DNA from: Rubrobacter marinus
GTDB taxonomy: Bacteria > Actinomycetota > Rubrobacteria > Rubrobacterales > Rubrobacteraceae
DNA: 64,000 nt
Assembly (NCBI RefSeq): GCF_011492965.1
Contig: NZ_CP045121.1
Span: 2,356,001-2,420,000, forward strand
Reading direction: 5' to 3'
Shown here: positions 25,125 to 35,367 of the stretch, one piece after another
How positions within the stretch are numbered: position 1 is the stretch's first letter
How the letters are laid out: every line of letters starts with the position of its first letter
Made by a program: the position numbers and the translations under genes
The notes under the pieces: generated by a model
Told to the model about the DNA's origin: nothing
What the model saw: only the letters and a program-made list of their open reading frames with translations
Databases searched by the model: none

Positions 25125-27332
25125 TCACGACTCTTCGGAGCCCGGGATAGGCCCGTTTCTTCCGGGGCGCCACAGGGAGCGGGTGTAGAAGCTCAGGGCG
25201 AGGAAGAGCGCGCCGAAGCCGAGGAAGAGGAGGACGCGCCAGACCGCTTCTATGGAGGCGAGGTCCACGAGGAAGAGCTTGCCGACGACGAGGAAGAGCG
25301 TCGTCATGCCGGCCCTGAAGAGCGAGACGCGGTCGAGGCGGAGCCCGGCGACGAGGAGGGCGACGGCGTAGGAGCCCCAGGCGACGGTGACGTAGGCCTC
25401 CCCGCCCGGCGGCATCGAGAGCTCGCGCCACAGCCACGCCAGAAAGGCGGCGTGCGCCGCCAGCCCATAGACCCGCGCGAGGCGGCGCGGGGAGACGGCG
25501 CCGGGCAGGAGGCCCGCGAGCGCGAGGAGCGCTATCACGGCGAGGTCCGCGAGGCCCTGGGCGTTGAAGATCGGGGCGCCGGGGTAGCCGGGGGCGAGGG
25601 TCCCGCCGACGAGGCGGGCGCCGAGCCAGACCGCTACCGCGGCCGAGACGACGTGCGCGACCTCCCCCGTTCCCCCGCGAGGGAGACGGCGGGAGACGAG
25701 GTGCAGTGCCACAGCGTAGAACGCCCAGGAGAGGAGCGCCCACGTCTCGCCGTACGGGAGCGGGAGAAGCTCACGCGCGAGCCAGGCCAGGACCGCCGCG
25801 TGCGCGAGGGCGCGGTACGTGGAGGTCGCTCCCCGCGGCGACAACTCCCGGGATGAGAGGAAGGCGAGGACGATGACCGCGAGGTCGGTGAGGGAGGCGG
25901 CGCCGAGGAACGGGGCGGGGAGCGACCCCGGGAACGGGCCGACGAGCAGCCCGATCAGGAGCCGCCCGCACACCCAGACCGCGACGGCGGCCCACAGGAC
26001 GTGGGCCTCGAAGGAGAGGACCCTGCTGGAGATACGACGCGCCGCGGCGTGCAGGACCGCCGCCTCCGCGGCGAGGGCGAAGAGGAGCGCGTCGCCGTCG
26101 AGCACCAGCACCATGGAGATCGTCAGCAGGAGCAGCGCGACGAGCGCCTGCGTGAAGGAGAGTGAGGCGGACTGGATGTGCGTCCCCTCGAGGCGCCGGA
26201 GGGCGAGGGCCGCGAGCGCGTAGAGCGCGGCCGCGGCAAGGGCGACGGAGCCGAGGACTCCGCTGGCGGGCTGCCAGATGGCCTGCGTGAACGCGAGCGC
26301 GACGAGCGGCGACGAGACGGAGGTGGCGTGTGCGAGGACGCCGCCGCCGACGAAGGCATTCGCCGGGGAGGGAAGCGCAGCCGGGTAGCGGGCGCGCAGC
26401 GCCTCACGCAGAGTGGGGACGAGCCAGAAGAGCAGCCAGGCGAAGGAGACACCGAGTTGCAAGGCGACCAGGTCTTCGGGGTAGCGGCCCGTGGTCGGGG
26501 AGGGGGCGCTCCAGAAACCTGCCAGGAGCACGCTCCAGCCGCCGACGAAGGAGACGGCGAGGAGCGAGGGCCAGCCCCTGTACGCGTAGATCGCGCCGGT
26601 CCCGGCGAGGACGACGCAGGCGTAGAGGACGAGGCCGCCGAGGGTGCCGGAGCCGTCGTCGAGGAGGAACGGGGTGCCGAGGGCGCCCACGGCGCCGACG
26701 AGGGAGAGCGCGACGCTGCCCCGCGCACGGAGAGGGAGAAGGCCAGGAGGGTGACCGCCACCATAAATGCGAAGGCGAGCGCGTGCGGCACGAGGGAGTA
26801 GAGGTTGTAGGCGGCGAAGCCCGTCGCGTAGAAGGTGCCGACGCCCCGCCGAGCAGGATGCGGGAGAAGGATCTGCGGTCCGCGTAGACGCGCAGGCCGA
26901 GGGTCGTCAGGGTCGCGCCGAGCGCGAGGCCGAAACCGACCCGGACGGCCGGCGTGATCCACCCGCGCTCCACCGAGAGCAGGTAGAGGAACGCCACCCC
27001 GAAGAGCAGGAGCCCCACCCCGATCTTGCCGAGCCACCACTCCCCGCTCCGGTAATCCCGAGGTCCCCAAGGTCGAAGGGCAACCGGCCGAAGAAGCCTC
27101 CCCCGCCGGGCTTCGCGCCCCGCGGCTCGCGCGAGGTCTCGGGAAATGCTGCCGCTACCGGAGCGGGGGCATGGCGTTGGAACGGTCTCGAGAGGACCGT
27201 TCGCGGCGTCTCAGAGGATGGTCGATCCCGGTTGCGGCCGTCCAGGCGGCGGAGTTCGTCCCGCATCTCCGCCGCCTCCCTCTCCAGGCGCTCGACCCTT
27301 TCGGCCAGCGTAGCGTCCGCGCGCTCATCCAT
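25125..27332 (-). pseudogene. DUF2339-type polytopic membrane protein, three frameshifts
   Basis: ATG 27332. A short coiled coil (LAERVERLEREAAEMRDELR) and a Pro/Arg linker lead into the first helix (VGLLLFGVAFLYLLSVERGW). About twenty helices follow, rich in Ala/Leu with repeated 'LAxHAAxLAWLxREL' units, ending in LGFGALFLALSFYTRSLWRP. This layout fits DUF2339, very large bacterial membrane proteins of unknown function. Frames change near 27055, 26850 and 26720, each as if one base were lost. The last 520 codons are clean. It starts inside the last codons of the TPM gene (8-nt overlap). Confidence 0.72.
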
Positions 27333-28378
27333 CGTTCTCGTCCCTTCTCGTAAAGTCTTTCTCTCCGGCGAGCCCTTCCTCGGACCACGGGTCGCGCAGA
27401 GCTCGCTCGGCCTCGTCGAGCTTGCACAGGGCGGCTTCCGCCTCCGTCGAGAGGCGGCGGAGCTCGGGCAGCGCCGCCTCGGGGTCCTCCCCGACGAGGG
27501 CCGTCGCCGCGACGAAGCGCTCCCAGAAGCCGCCCGATACGGCCTCGCGGAGCAGCCCTTCGGCCCCGCTCCGACTCCCTGCGCTGGGCCTTCGTTCGAG
27601 CCGCCTCATGCGGCCGAGTACGGCCATCTCCCTCTCCGCGAGCAGCATCACCCGCGGGGCGAGGGCGGAGAGGGCAGCGTCGGCGTCGCGACGGGCGGCG
27701 ACGAACCGGACGCCCTTCTCGGGTCCCGGGGGATTGCGGTAGCGCTCGCCCCGGAGGAAGTAGCCGAGCAGCGAGATCACGGCGACCGTGCCCCCGCGAA
27801 GAGGGCCACGGACGTGGCGGAGATTCCGGACCCCGTGGCCGTCTCGTGGCGCGAGGGGACGGACGGCAGGGTCCGCGGGGCGCGAGCCGGTCTTCGAGCC
27901 CGCGCGCCGCGGCGATCAGGCCGGCGCCGTAGGAGCCGCGGCGGAACCTGGAGGTCATGAGGTCGGAGAGGTAGCGCTCTTCCCGGTCCGAGAGGCCCGG
28001 CGCTTCCACGAAGGAGCCCGTCCCCTCGAAGGGATCCACGAGGACGACGATGCCGTCGGGGGCGTTGACGTCCTCGGCGAGCACCGGCATCGGGGTCTCC
28101 GTGGCGTGACCGGCTGCGTCGGGCGGGGAGTAGTAGGTCCAGCCGGTCGAGACCCTGCGACCGGTCTCGTCCACGACGACGTCGACGTGGATCGTGCGAC
28201 CGGTCCTGCGCTCGGCCTCGTCCATCGCTCGCGCGACCTCGGCTGCCTCGTTCCGATCGAGCAGGCCCGTCGGCTCGGGCCGGCGGAGGGAGGCGACGCC
28301 CGTCTGCTCGTCCGCGCTCGCGGGGAGCGCGAGGGCTGCGAGCAGGATCAGGGCTGCTGCGGGGACCGTTCCTTGCAT
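27325..28378 (-). pseudogene. TPM-domain secreted/membrane protein, two frameshifts
   Basis: ATG 28378. Signal peptide-like start VPAAALILLAALALPASADE, then a TPM domain: LLDRNEAAEVARAMDEAERR, VDVVVDETGRRVSTGWTYY, GIVVLVDPFEGTGSFVEAPG, LSDREERYLSDLM. A short membrane anchor in a second frame (TGSGISATSVALFAG) leads to ISLLGYFLRGERY and a cytoplasmic helical tail in a third. Shifts near 27870 and 27795 are one-base-loss type. TPM domains bind metal and occur in Psb32 and other envelope quality-control proteins. First gene of the minus-strand run shared with the DUF2339 protein. Confidence 0.68.
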
Positions 28379-28469
28379 GGATCGATCCTACGGCGTATGC
28401 GTGGGGGCGTCGTCGTCCGGGAGGGGCCATTCTCCTGGCCCGCGTGGTGCTTAAAGCACTATGGGAGCC

Positions 28470-29678
28470 CTAGCGGATCAGGACGAGGGCGAGGAGGGAC
28501 ATGACGACGGCGAGGACCGCGGCGGCGAAGTAGGCCCCGCCGAGCCCGAAGCCCGCCGCCGCGGCGGACATCAGGAGCGGCCCCACGGTCTGGCCGAGGC
28601 GGAGGATGGTGCTGTTGAGGGCGAGGAAGGCGCCCCGGTTCTCCGTCGGGGCGGCGGCGGTCAGGAGCGAGAAGGAGTTCGGGAGGTTGAGGCTCTGGGC
28701 GACCCCGAAGACGACGGTCGCGACGAGGAGCGTCCACACGTTCGGGGCGAGGGGGACGGCGCAGAGGGCGACGGCGTAGAGGATGAAGGAGAGGCGGATC
28801 AGCGCCTTCTCGGAGAACCGGGACGAGAGCCTCCCCATCTGGGTCGAGGTGAGGGCGGTGGTGAGGGAGGAGCTGGCGACCACGACCCCGATGACGAACG
28901 GGGATGCCCGGAAAAACTCGTTCATCAAGATTGGGAGGTACGTGATGAGCGAGCCGAAGAGGATCACGAAGGTGACGAGGCTGCCGACGAAGAGGCCGGC
29001 GACGCGCTTGTCCCTTACGTGCTCCCACACGCTGCCGAAGTACTCCTTGAACCCCTGCTCGTTTCTTACGTCCGGGTTATGGAGCGAGAACATCACGAGA
29101 AAAGCTATGGGGATGGCGAAGAGGGGGAGCGCGAAGGGGTAGTACCAGGCGAAGGTAGCCAGGGCGCCGCCGATGGCGGGGTAGCTCGCCGTGCCGATGC
29201 TCAGGACCGAGGAGTTGTACCCGAGGGCCTCGGTGCGTTCGTTGCCGAAGAAGAGGTCCCCGATCAGGGTGACGTTCGTCGCCCCGAGCGACGCGGCCCC
29301 CACCCCCTGCAGGGCGCGCAGCCCCAGAAGAAGCTCGAAGTCGCGGACGAACATGCAGGCCCCGCCGGCGATTCCGAAAAGGAACAGCGAGGGGACGAGG
29401 ATGGCCTTCCTTCCGAACCTGTCCGAGAGCACCCCCGATACGAACGTGAGCAGCACGCCCGGCAGCGTGAAGAACGTGATGAGCAGGACGACCTGCCCCG
29501 GCGAGACGCCGAGCTCCTGCACGATCGTCGGGAACGCCGGCGTGATGCTCGACGTCCCGAGGACCGCCATCAGCGTGACCGTCCAGACGACGTGCAGGTT
29601 GTGGTCCTTCCAGACGGAGTGCGGGTGCTCCCCTACGGTCTCGTCCGTGTCCCCTTCGTGTCTCCGGGTGGTAGCCAT
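28470..29678 (-). CDS. MFS transporter, DHA1-type drug exporter
   Basis: 402 residues and twelve helices. MFS motif A is GVLSDRFGRKAILVP between helices 2 and 3. RALQGVGAASLGATNVTLIG corresponds to the helix-4 motif B 'RxxQGxGAA'. The opening WTVTLMAVLGTSSITPAFPT is DHA1/Bmr-like. The substrate is unknown; multidrug export is the usual guess. ATG 29678. The frame is intact. Confidence 0.83.
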   Translation of the reverse strand: MATTRRHEGDTDETVGEHPHSVWKDHNLHVVWTVTLMAVLGTSSITPAFPTIVQELGVSPGQVVLLITFFTLPGVLLTFVSGVLSDRFGRKAILVPSLFLFGIAGGACMFVRDFELLLGLRALQGVGAASLGATNVTLIGDLFFGNERTEALGYNSSVLSIGTASYPAIGGALATFAWYYPFALPLFAIPIAFLVMFSLHNPDVRNEQGFKEYFGSVWEHVRDKRVAGLFVGSLVTFVILFGSLITYLPILMNEFFRASPFVIGVVVASSSLTTALTSTQMGRLSSRFSEKALIRLSFILYAVALCAVPLAPNVWTLLVATVVFGVAQSLNLPNSFSLLTAAAPTENRGAFLALNSTILRLGQTVGPLLMSAAAAGFGLGGAYFAAAVLAVVMSLLALVLIR

Positions 29679-29777
29679 TCGCGCGACTCTACCGCGCCGG
29701 AACGGCGCACGACGTAAGGCCGTTACCAGAACCTCGAAAACTCGTCTGCGAGGGGGACGATCCCGTAGGGGCCGGGG

Positions 29778-30453
29778 CTAGCGGAGGAGCGCCCTCGCGT
29801 CCCAGCCGAGGCGAGCGAGGAGGTTGGCGGTCATGGCGGCGGTGGCGCCCCAGATCTCGTGCCCGCCGACCGCGAAGAGGGGAACCTCGATGCGGCGTCC
29901 GTCCCGCTCCCAGACCTCCGTCTTGAGGGAGCCGGGCGACATCAGCTCCTCCAATGGGACGCTGAAGATGACCTCGACCTCGTCCGGGGCGAGGACCAGC
30001 TCGGCCTCCGGGGGCAGGAGCGCGACGAACGGCTTGACGAGGAAGCGGCTCGGGGGACGTACATGTCCTCCATCTCCCCCACCACCTCGACGAGGTCGCG
30101 CCGGAGGTCCACCTCCTCCTCGGCCTCCCGGAGCGCGGTCTCCAGGAGCGAGGCGTCCCCGGGGTCCACGCTCCCCCCGGAAACGAGACCTGCCCGGCGT
30201 GGTCCCGCAGCCCGTCGGTCCTCAGCGTATACACGACCCTCGCCCCGCCGGACGTTTGCAGGATCGGGACGAGCACGGCGGCCCGGCGCGCGTCGTCGTC
30301 CGGCACCCGGGGCCTGAGCTCCCCCGTCGTCAGGTCCCGGGGCCTGAAGCCGTCGTACACCTCCCGCCAGCCGGGCAGGGGGACGCTCAGCGCCCGGCGC
30401 AGACGCGCCCGCAGATCCCCGTTCTCCGCCGCCTCGGTCACGCCACCCATCAT
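29778..30453 (-). pseudogene. Nudix hydrolase, CoA pyrophosphatase-like, two frameshifts
   Basis: ATG 30453 or GTG 30441. The N-terminal AAVLVPILQTSGGARVVYTL and HAGQVSFPGG are the NudL/YeaB-type 'UPF0035' signature next to the Nudix box. The Nudix helix (ETALREAEEEVDL) is in a second frame. The end (GGHEIWGATAAMTANLLARL) is in a third, with a TAG at 29778. Both changes (about 30180 and 30050) are one-base-loss type. Repaired, it is about 225 residues with the catalytic Glu set intact. Relatives hydrolyse CoA to 3',5'-ADP and phosphopantetheine. It is divergent from mreB. Confidence 0.75.
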
Positions 30454-30588
30454 AAAGCAGGGGGCTCGCTTCCAGAACGGGCGTCTCCTATGTTCGGGGC
30501 GGGGATTCCCGAGGACGCCGGGCAAGATAAATCTTCGTGAAACCTTCGGCGGCGGCCGATCGGCGGCCCTCTTTCTAGTGACGGTCGA

Positions 30589-30594
30589 TATAAT
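30589..30594 (+). promoter_or_regulatory. Consensus -10 box upstream of mreB
   Basis: TATAAT at 30589-30594, about 90 nt before the mreB start. No good -35 at the expected distance, so it may be an extended or activator-dependent promoter. Confidence 0.4.
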
Positions 30595-30683
30595 CCCCGG
30601 CAGGTGGGTAAGTGCCCGTGGCGCGAGGAATTTGTGGGGTTCCTCCTTTGGGCCGCGAAAGCCGGCGAACCTCGAGGTTGGGA

Positions 30684-31715
30684 ATGGGCATGGTCGGAGG
30701 ACTGTTCGGGAGTGACGTTGCGATAGATCTTGGCACGGCGAACACGCTCGTGTACGTCAAGGGGCGCGGGGTGGTCCTCTCCGAACCCTCGGTCGTCGCC
30801 ATAAACCTGAGGACCGACAAGGTCGTCGCGGTCGGCGCGACGGCGAAGAGCATGATCGGGCGGACCCCTGGCGACGTGGTCGCCGTGCAGCCCCTCAAGG
30901 ACGGGGTGATCGCGGACTTCGAGGTGACGGAGAAGATGCTCTCCTACTTTGTCCGCAAGACCCAGCCGACCAGGCGGCTGCTCCGGTCCCTGATCGGGCC
31001 GCGCGTGGTGGTCTGCGTCCCCTCCGGCGTCACGGACGTGGAGCTGAGGGCGGTGAAGGAGGCGACGGAGTCGGCCGGGGCGCGCCAGGCCTACATCATC
31101 GAGGAGCCCCTGGCGGCGGCCATCGGGGCGGGGCTGCCCGTCAACGAGGCCGAAGGGTGCATGGTCGTCGACGTCGGCGGCGGGACGAGCGAGGTCGCGG
31201 TCATGTCCTTGGGCGGCATCGTGACCAAGTCTTCGGTCCGCATCGCCGGCAACGACTTCGACGCGGCGATCACGGGCTACATCCAGAGGGAGTACAAGCT
31301 TGCCATAGGCTCCCAAACGGCGGAGCAGCTCAAGATCGAGCTCGGCAGCGCGTGTCCGTTGGAAGAGGAGGACGAGGCCGAGATCCGCGGGCGCGACCTC
31401 GTCGAGGGCCTGCCGAAGACGATAACGGTGACGAGCGAGGAGATCCGGGAGGCGATCAGCATGCCGCTCGAAGCCGTAGTCGCGGCGGTCCGCGACACCC
31501 TGGACCGGACGCCCCCCGAGCTCGCATCGGACGTCATGGACCGCGGCATGATCCTCGCCGGCGGCGGCGCGCTCCTCAGGCACCTCGACGAGCGGCTGCG
31601 CCGTGAGACCGGCATCCCCGTGCACATCGCCGAGGACGCCCTCTCGTGCGTCGCCCGGGGCAGCGGTCAGTTTCTGGAGGAGATAGAGCTCTACCGGGGC
31701 GCCCTGGTCGGCTAG
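30684..31715 (+). CDS. mreB: Rod-shape determining protein MreB/Mbl
   Basis: 343 residues from ATG 30684 (GAGGTT upstream; ATG 30690 is also possible, and a longer in-frame start at 30612 is unlikely). Actin-fold landmarks are present: IDLGTANTLVYVKGRG (phosphate-1), VDVGGGTSEVAVMSLGG (phosphate-2) and MILAGGGALLRHLDERL (adenosine). MreB filaments guide peptidoglycan synthesis along the cell wall. No mreC, mreD, rodA or pbp2 lies next to it, so this is a stand-alone mreB/mbl copy. Convergent with the large GGDEF-EAL gene, with 28 nt between stops. Confidence 0.9.
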   Translation: MGMVGGLFGSDVAIDLGTANTLVYVKGRGVVLSEPSVVAINLRTDKVVAVGATAKSMIGRTPGDVVAVQPLKDGVIADFEVTEKMLSYFVRKTQPTRRLLRSLIGPRVVVCVPSGVTDVELRAVKEATESAGARQAYIIEEPLAAAIGAGLPVNEAEGCMVVDVGGGTSEVAVMSLGGIVTKSSVRIAGNDFDAAITGYIQREYKLAIGSQTAEQLKIELGSACPLEEEDEAEIRGRDLVEGLPKTITVTSEEIREAISMPLEAVVAAVRDTLDRTPPELASDVMDRGMILAGGGALLRHLDERLRRETGIPVHIAEDALSCVARGSGQFLEEIELYRGALVG

Positions 31716-31743
31716 GTCCACCGCCGTCCCCTGAGGGGCGCGC

Positions 31744-34700
31744 CTATCCCAGCGGGCGAGCTCTCGCGAGGAGCGTCGAGGCTTCCTCGCTTGGGAGGGG
31801 CCTGGCGAAGTGGTAGCCCTGCGCGAGGTCGCACCCCATGCCCCGCAGGAGCGCGAGTTGCTCCTGCGTCTCCACGCCCTCGGCCACCACGTTCAGGCCC
31901 AGGGCGTGGGCGAGGTCCACGATGCCGGAGACGAGCACCGCGTCCCCCGGGTCCTCCCCGATACCGTCGACGAAGGAGCGGTCGACCTTGAGGTAGTCGA
32001 CGGGGAAGCGCCTGAGGTAGGAGAGCGACGAGTAGCCCGTCCCGAAGTCGTCGATCGCGAGCCGGACGCCCAGGGCCTTGAGCTCCCCGAGCGTGCCGAC
32101 GGTGGAGCGCGCGTCGTTCATGACGACGCTCTCGGTGATCTCGAGGACCAGGCGGCCCGGCTCCAGGCCGCTCTCACGCAGGGCGCGGGCGACGTCCCGG
32201 GCGAGGTCGGGGTGCTCGAACTGCCTCGCCGAGAGGTTGACGCTCATCACGCGGGGCGGGCCGTCCGGGCGGAGGTCCTGCCACGCCCTCGCCTGGCGGC
32301 ACGCCTCCTCGAGCACCCAGCGGCCCATCGGGACGATAAGCCCGGTCTCCTCGGCGACGGGGATGAAGCGGGCCGGGGCGACGAGCCCGTGCTCGGGGTG
32401 CTCCCAGCGCACCAGCGCCTCGAAGCCGACGACCTCGCCGGTCTCGAGGGAGACCTCGGGCTGGTAGTGGACGCGGAACTCGCCGCGCTCGACGGCCCTC
32501 CTCAGGTCGGTGCCCATCCTCAGCCGTCCGAGGGCGGGGGCGTCCATGCGCGGCTCGAAGACCTCGTGGTTGGCCTTGCCCTTCTTCTTCGCCTCGTACA
32601 TCGCCATGTCCGCCTGGCGCAGCAGATCGTCCGGCAGCCCCGGGCGCGGGTCCCCGCCGCCGAGGGCGATGCCGATGCTGGCGGAGACGAAGACCTCGTG
32701 CTCCCCGAGCGTGAATGGGTCCCGCAGCGCCTCCGCTATGCGCCCGGCGGCGCCGGTCGCCTCGTCACTGCCCCGGACGTCCTCGAGCAGGACGGCGAAC
32801 TCGTCGCCGCCGAGGCGCGCGAGCGTATCCTCCGGGCGCAGGCAGGTCCCCAGACGTTCGCCGACCGCGACGAGCATGCGGTCGCCCACCTCGTGGCCCA
32901 GGGAGTCGTTGACCACCTTGAAGTCGTCGAGGTCCACGAACAGGACCGCGGCGTGAGCCTCGCCGCGGTCGAGGGCGTGCCCCAGGCGGTCCATGAACAG
33001 GGCGCGGTTGGGGAGTGCGGTCAGCCCGTCGTGGAGCGCCTGGTGCGTCAGCCTCTCCTCCAGGGCCTTGCGCTCCGTGACGTCGCGGGAGTTGACCACG
33101 ATCCCCCGCACGCTCGGCTCGTCGAGGAGGTTGGCGCCGCTGGATTCGAGGTGGCGCCACGAGCCGTCCGCGTGGCGGAAGCGGTACTCGATGTACGGGT
33201 TCGCCCCGCTGTCCTCGGAGAGCTTGGCGAACGCCCTGAGCACCCTCGGGGCGTCGTCCGGGTGTATGAGGTCGAAGGTCGTGCTCCCGATCAGCTCCTC
33301 CGGCGCGTAGCCGAGCATCCCCTCGATCGCGGGGCTCTCGTAGAGGACGACGCCGTCGGCCGTGAGCACCGTGATCAGGTCCGAGGCGTTCTGGACCAGA
33401 GAGCGGAAGCGTTGCTCGCTCTCCTTGAGGGCGTCCTCTGCCTCCTTGCGCTCGGTGATGTCGCGGAGCGTAACGACGATCCCGCCCACGCTCGGCTCTT
33501 CGAGCAGGTTGTTGCCGATGCCCTCGACGTAACGCCAGGAACCGTCGGCGCGGCGCATGCGCAGCTCCAGCACGGGCTTGACGCCCGGCGTCTCGTTGCT
33601 CTCGGCGTGAAAGGCCCGCACGCGCTCCACGTCGTCGGGGTGGACGAGCGCGTAGGCGTCCGTGCCGATCAGGTCCTCGGGGAGGTAGCCCCAGATCCCG
33701 CGAACGGACGGGCTTACGTACTCGATCTCGCCGTCGCCGGTCATGAGCACGATGATGTCCGAGGCGTGCTGGATGAGCGAGCGGAAGCGCTCCTCGCTCT
33801 CGCGCAGCGCCTCCTCGGCCTCCTTCCGATCGGTGACGTCGCGCGCCACCAGCATGAGACGCGGCTTGCCGCCCATGCGGAGCGGCATGAGCCCGAGCTC
33901 CACGCTCACCGGCCGCCCACTCTTGTGGAGGATCGTGACCTGCCGGCGGCCGAGGAAACCTTCGGGGAAGCCGGTGCGGCGGCGCAGGCGCCCCTCGGCC
34001 CACGCCCTGTGCTCGGGCGGGAGCAGCTCCACGACGGACTCCATGTTCTCCAGTTCCTCGAGCCCGTACCCGCTGATCGCGCAGAAGGCCTCGTTGGCGT
34101 ACACGACGCGCCGGTCTTCGACGATGAGCAGCCCCTCCCCGGCCTCGCTCTGGGCCCTGAGCAGGGTCTCGTAGAGGTCCCTCTGCTGCCGCAGGTCCTC
34201 CTCGGTCTCCTTGCGTTCCGTGGCGTCGTCGAAGGTGACCACGGCGCCCTTCAGCTCGTCGTTCTCGAGGACCGGGTTGCTCGCGTACTCGACCGGGAAC
34301 GCGGTGCCGTCCCTGCGCCAGAACACCTCCCCGTCGGCCCTCTTGGTGATCCCGTTGCGCACGGCCAGGTAGTTGGGGCACTCCTCCCGCGGGTACGGGC
34401 TCCCGTCGGGACGGGTGTGGTGAACGAGGTCGTGCATGTTCTCGCCCACGAGCTCCTCGGGCTCGTAGCCGAGCATGGCGGCGGCGGCGGGGTTGGCGAA
34501 CTCGATCTTCCCCCCGACGTCGAGGCCCAGGATCCCCTCGACGGCGGAGCGCAGTATCCGCTCGTTGTGGCGGGCCAGGCGCCCGACCTCCCTCCTCCGC
34601 CGGGCCTCCTCCTCCCGGGCGGCCCGCTCGCGACCGAGCGAGCCGAGGGTCTCGAGCCTGCTCACCACCGCCCTGCCGAACGCTTGGAGCAACTTCAGGT

Positions 34701-35145
34701 CGTGCTCGTCGAACTCGATCGGCTCCGCGCTCAGCAGGCAGAGGGAGCCCACGACGTGTCCCTCGGAGGTGAGCAGGGGCACCCCGGCGTAGAAGCGGAC
34801 CCCGTAGAGCGCGCAGACGGGCTCCTCCTCGAACCCGCCCGAACACAGGAAGTCGCGCACCACCAGGGGCGCCTCCGTGCCCACCACGTGGCGGCACACC
34901 ATCTGCTCCCGCGGTCCCCGCCGGTCCCTCGCAAGATCCTCGGGGAGCTCCCCCGACCAGGCCCTGAAATAGAGGGACCTCGAGAGCAAGAGGTTGATCG
35001 AGCAGAGGTCGGTCCCGAACGCCTCGCGCGCATCGTCGACCAGCCCCTGCAGGACGTGATCCGCCTCGTACCGAACCGCGTCCAGGCGATCCAACGCCTC
35101 CAGACGCGCCCTCTCACGCTCTCCCCGATCCCCCACCATCGTCAT
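31744..35145 (-). CDS. GAF-PAS(x4)-GGDEF-EAL cyclic-di-GMP protein
   Basis: 1133 residues, intact. A GAF domain (about residues 25-165, CSINLLLSRSLYFRAW) is followed by four PAS domains (about 195-695), each ending in the PAC 'DxTERKEAEE' motif. The GGDEF domain has the active GGDEF and a complete I-site, RPED five residues before it. The EAL domain has GFEALVRWEHPE, IDDFGTGYSSL and VAEGVETQEQL. All signature residues for diguanylate cyclase and phosphodiesterase are present, so either or both activities are possible. No membrane helix, so probably a cytoplasmic sensor. ATG 35145. Confidence 0.9.
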   Translation of the reverse strand: MTMVGDRGERERARLEALDRLDAVRYEADHVLQGLVDDAREAFGTDLCSINLLLSRSLYFRAWSGELPEDLARDRRGPREQMVCRHVVGTEAPLVVRDFLCSGGFEEEPVCALYGVRFYAGVPLLTSEGHVVGSLCLLSAEPIEFDEHDLKLLQAFGRAVVSRLETLGSLGRERAAREEEARRRREVGRLARHNERILRSAVEGILGLDVGGKIEFANPAAAAMLGYEPEELVGENMHDLVHHTRPDGSPYPREECPNYLAVRNGITKRADGEVFWRRDGTAFPVEYASNPVLENDELKGAVVTFDDATERKETEEDLRQQRDLYETLLRAQSEAGEGLLIVEDRRVVYANEAFCAISGYGLEELENMESVVELLPPEHRAWAEGRLRRRTGFPEGFLGRRQVTILHKSGRPVSVELGLMPLRMGGKPRLMLVARDVTDRKEAEEALRESEERFRSLIQHASDIIVLMTGDGEIEYVSPSVRGIWGYLPEDLIGTDAYALVHPDDVERVRAFHAESNETPGVKPVLELRMRRADGSWRYVEGIGNNLLEEPSVGGIVVTLRDITERKEAEDALKESEQRFRSLVQNASDLITVLTADGVVLYESPAIEGMLGYAPEELIGSTTFDLIHPDDAPRVLRAFAKLSEDSGANPYIEYRFRHADGSWRHLESSGANLLDEPSVRGIVVNSRDVTERKALEERLTHQALHDGLTALPNRALFMDRLGHALDRGEAHAAVLFVDLDDFKVVNDSLGHEVGDRMLVAVGERLGTCLRPEDTLARLGGDEFAVLLEDVRGSDEATGAAGRIAEALRDPFTLGEHEVFVSASIGIALGGGDPRPGLPDDLLRQADMAMYEAKKKGKANHEVFEPRMDAPALGRLRMGTDLRRAVERGEFRVHYQPEVSLETGEVVGFEALVRWEHPEHGLVAPARFIPVAEETGLIVPMGRWVLEEACRQARAWQDLRPDGPPRVMSVNLSARQFEHPDLARDVARALRESGLEPGRLVLEITESVVMNDARSTVGTLGELKALGVRLAIDDFGTGYSSLSYLRRFPVDYLKVDRSFVDGIGEDPGDAVLVSGIVDLAHALGLNVVAEGVETQEQLALLRGMGCDLAQGYHFARPLPSEEASTLLARARPLG

Positions 35146-35322
35146 GCCCTACCCCACCAGCGCGTTGTAATGTGCCGTAAGCCCTGCCACAGGTTCCTAC
35201 CTTTATTATCGGCTGACGCGAATAATTCTTTAACTCGCGCCCCGCCGCAAGCGCTCGCGGCGCGCGGGATGCTCCTGCCCGGTCGGGATCAGAGGCGAGC
35301 CGGAGCTCCGCCGCGCGGCCGT

Positions 35323-35328
35323 TATAAT
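35323..35328 (+). promoter_or_regulatory. Consensus -10 box upstream of the monooxygenase
   Basis: TATAAT lies 39 nt before ATG 35368, in the divergent intergenic region opposite the GGDEF-EAL gene. No clear -35. Confidence 0.4.
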
Positions 35329-35367
35329 CGGCACGGGTATGGGTCGCAAGCGAGGGAGGGGCGCCGT

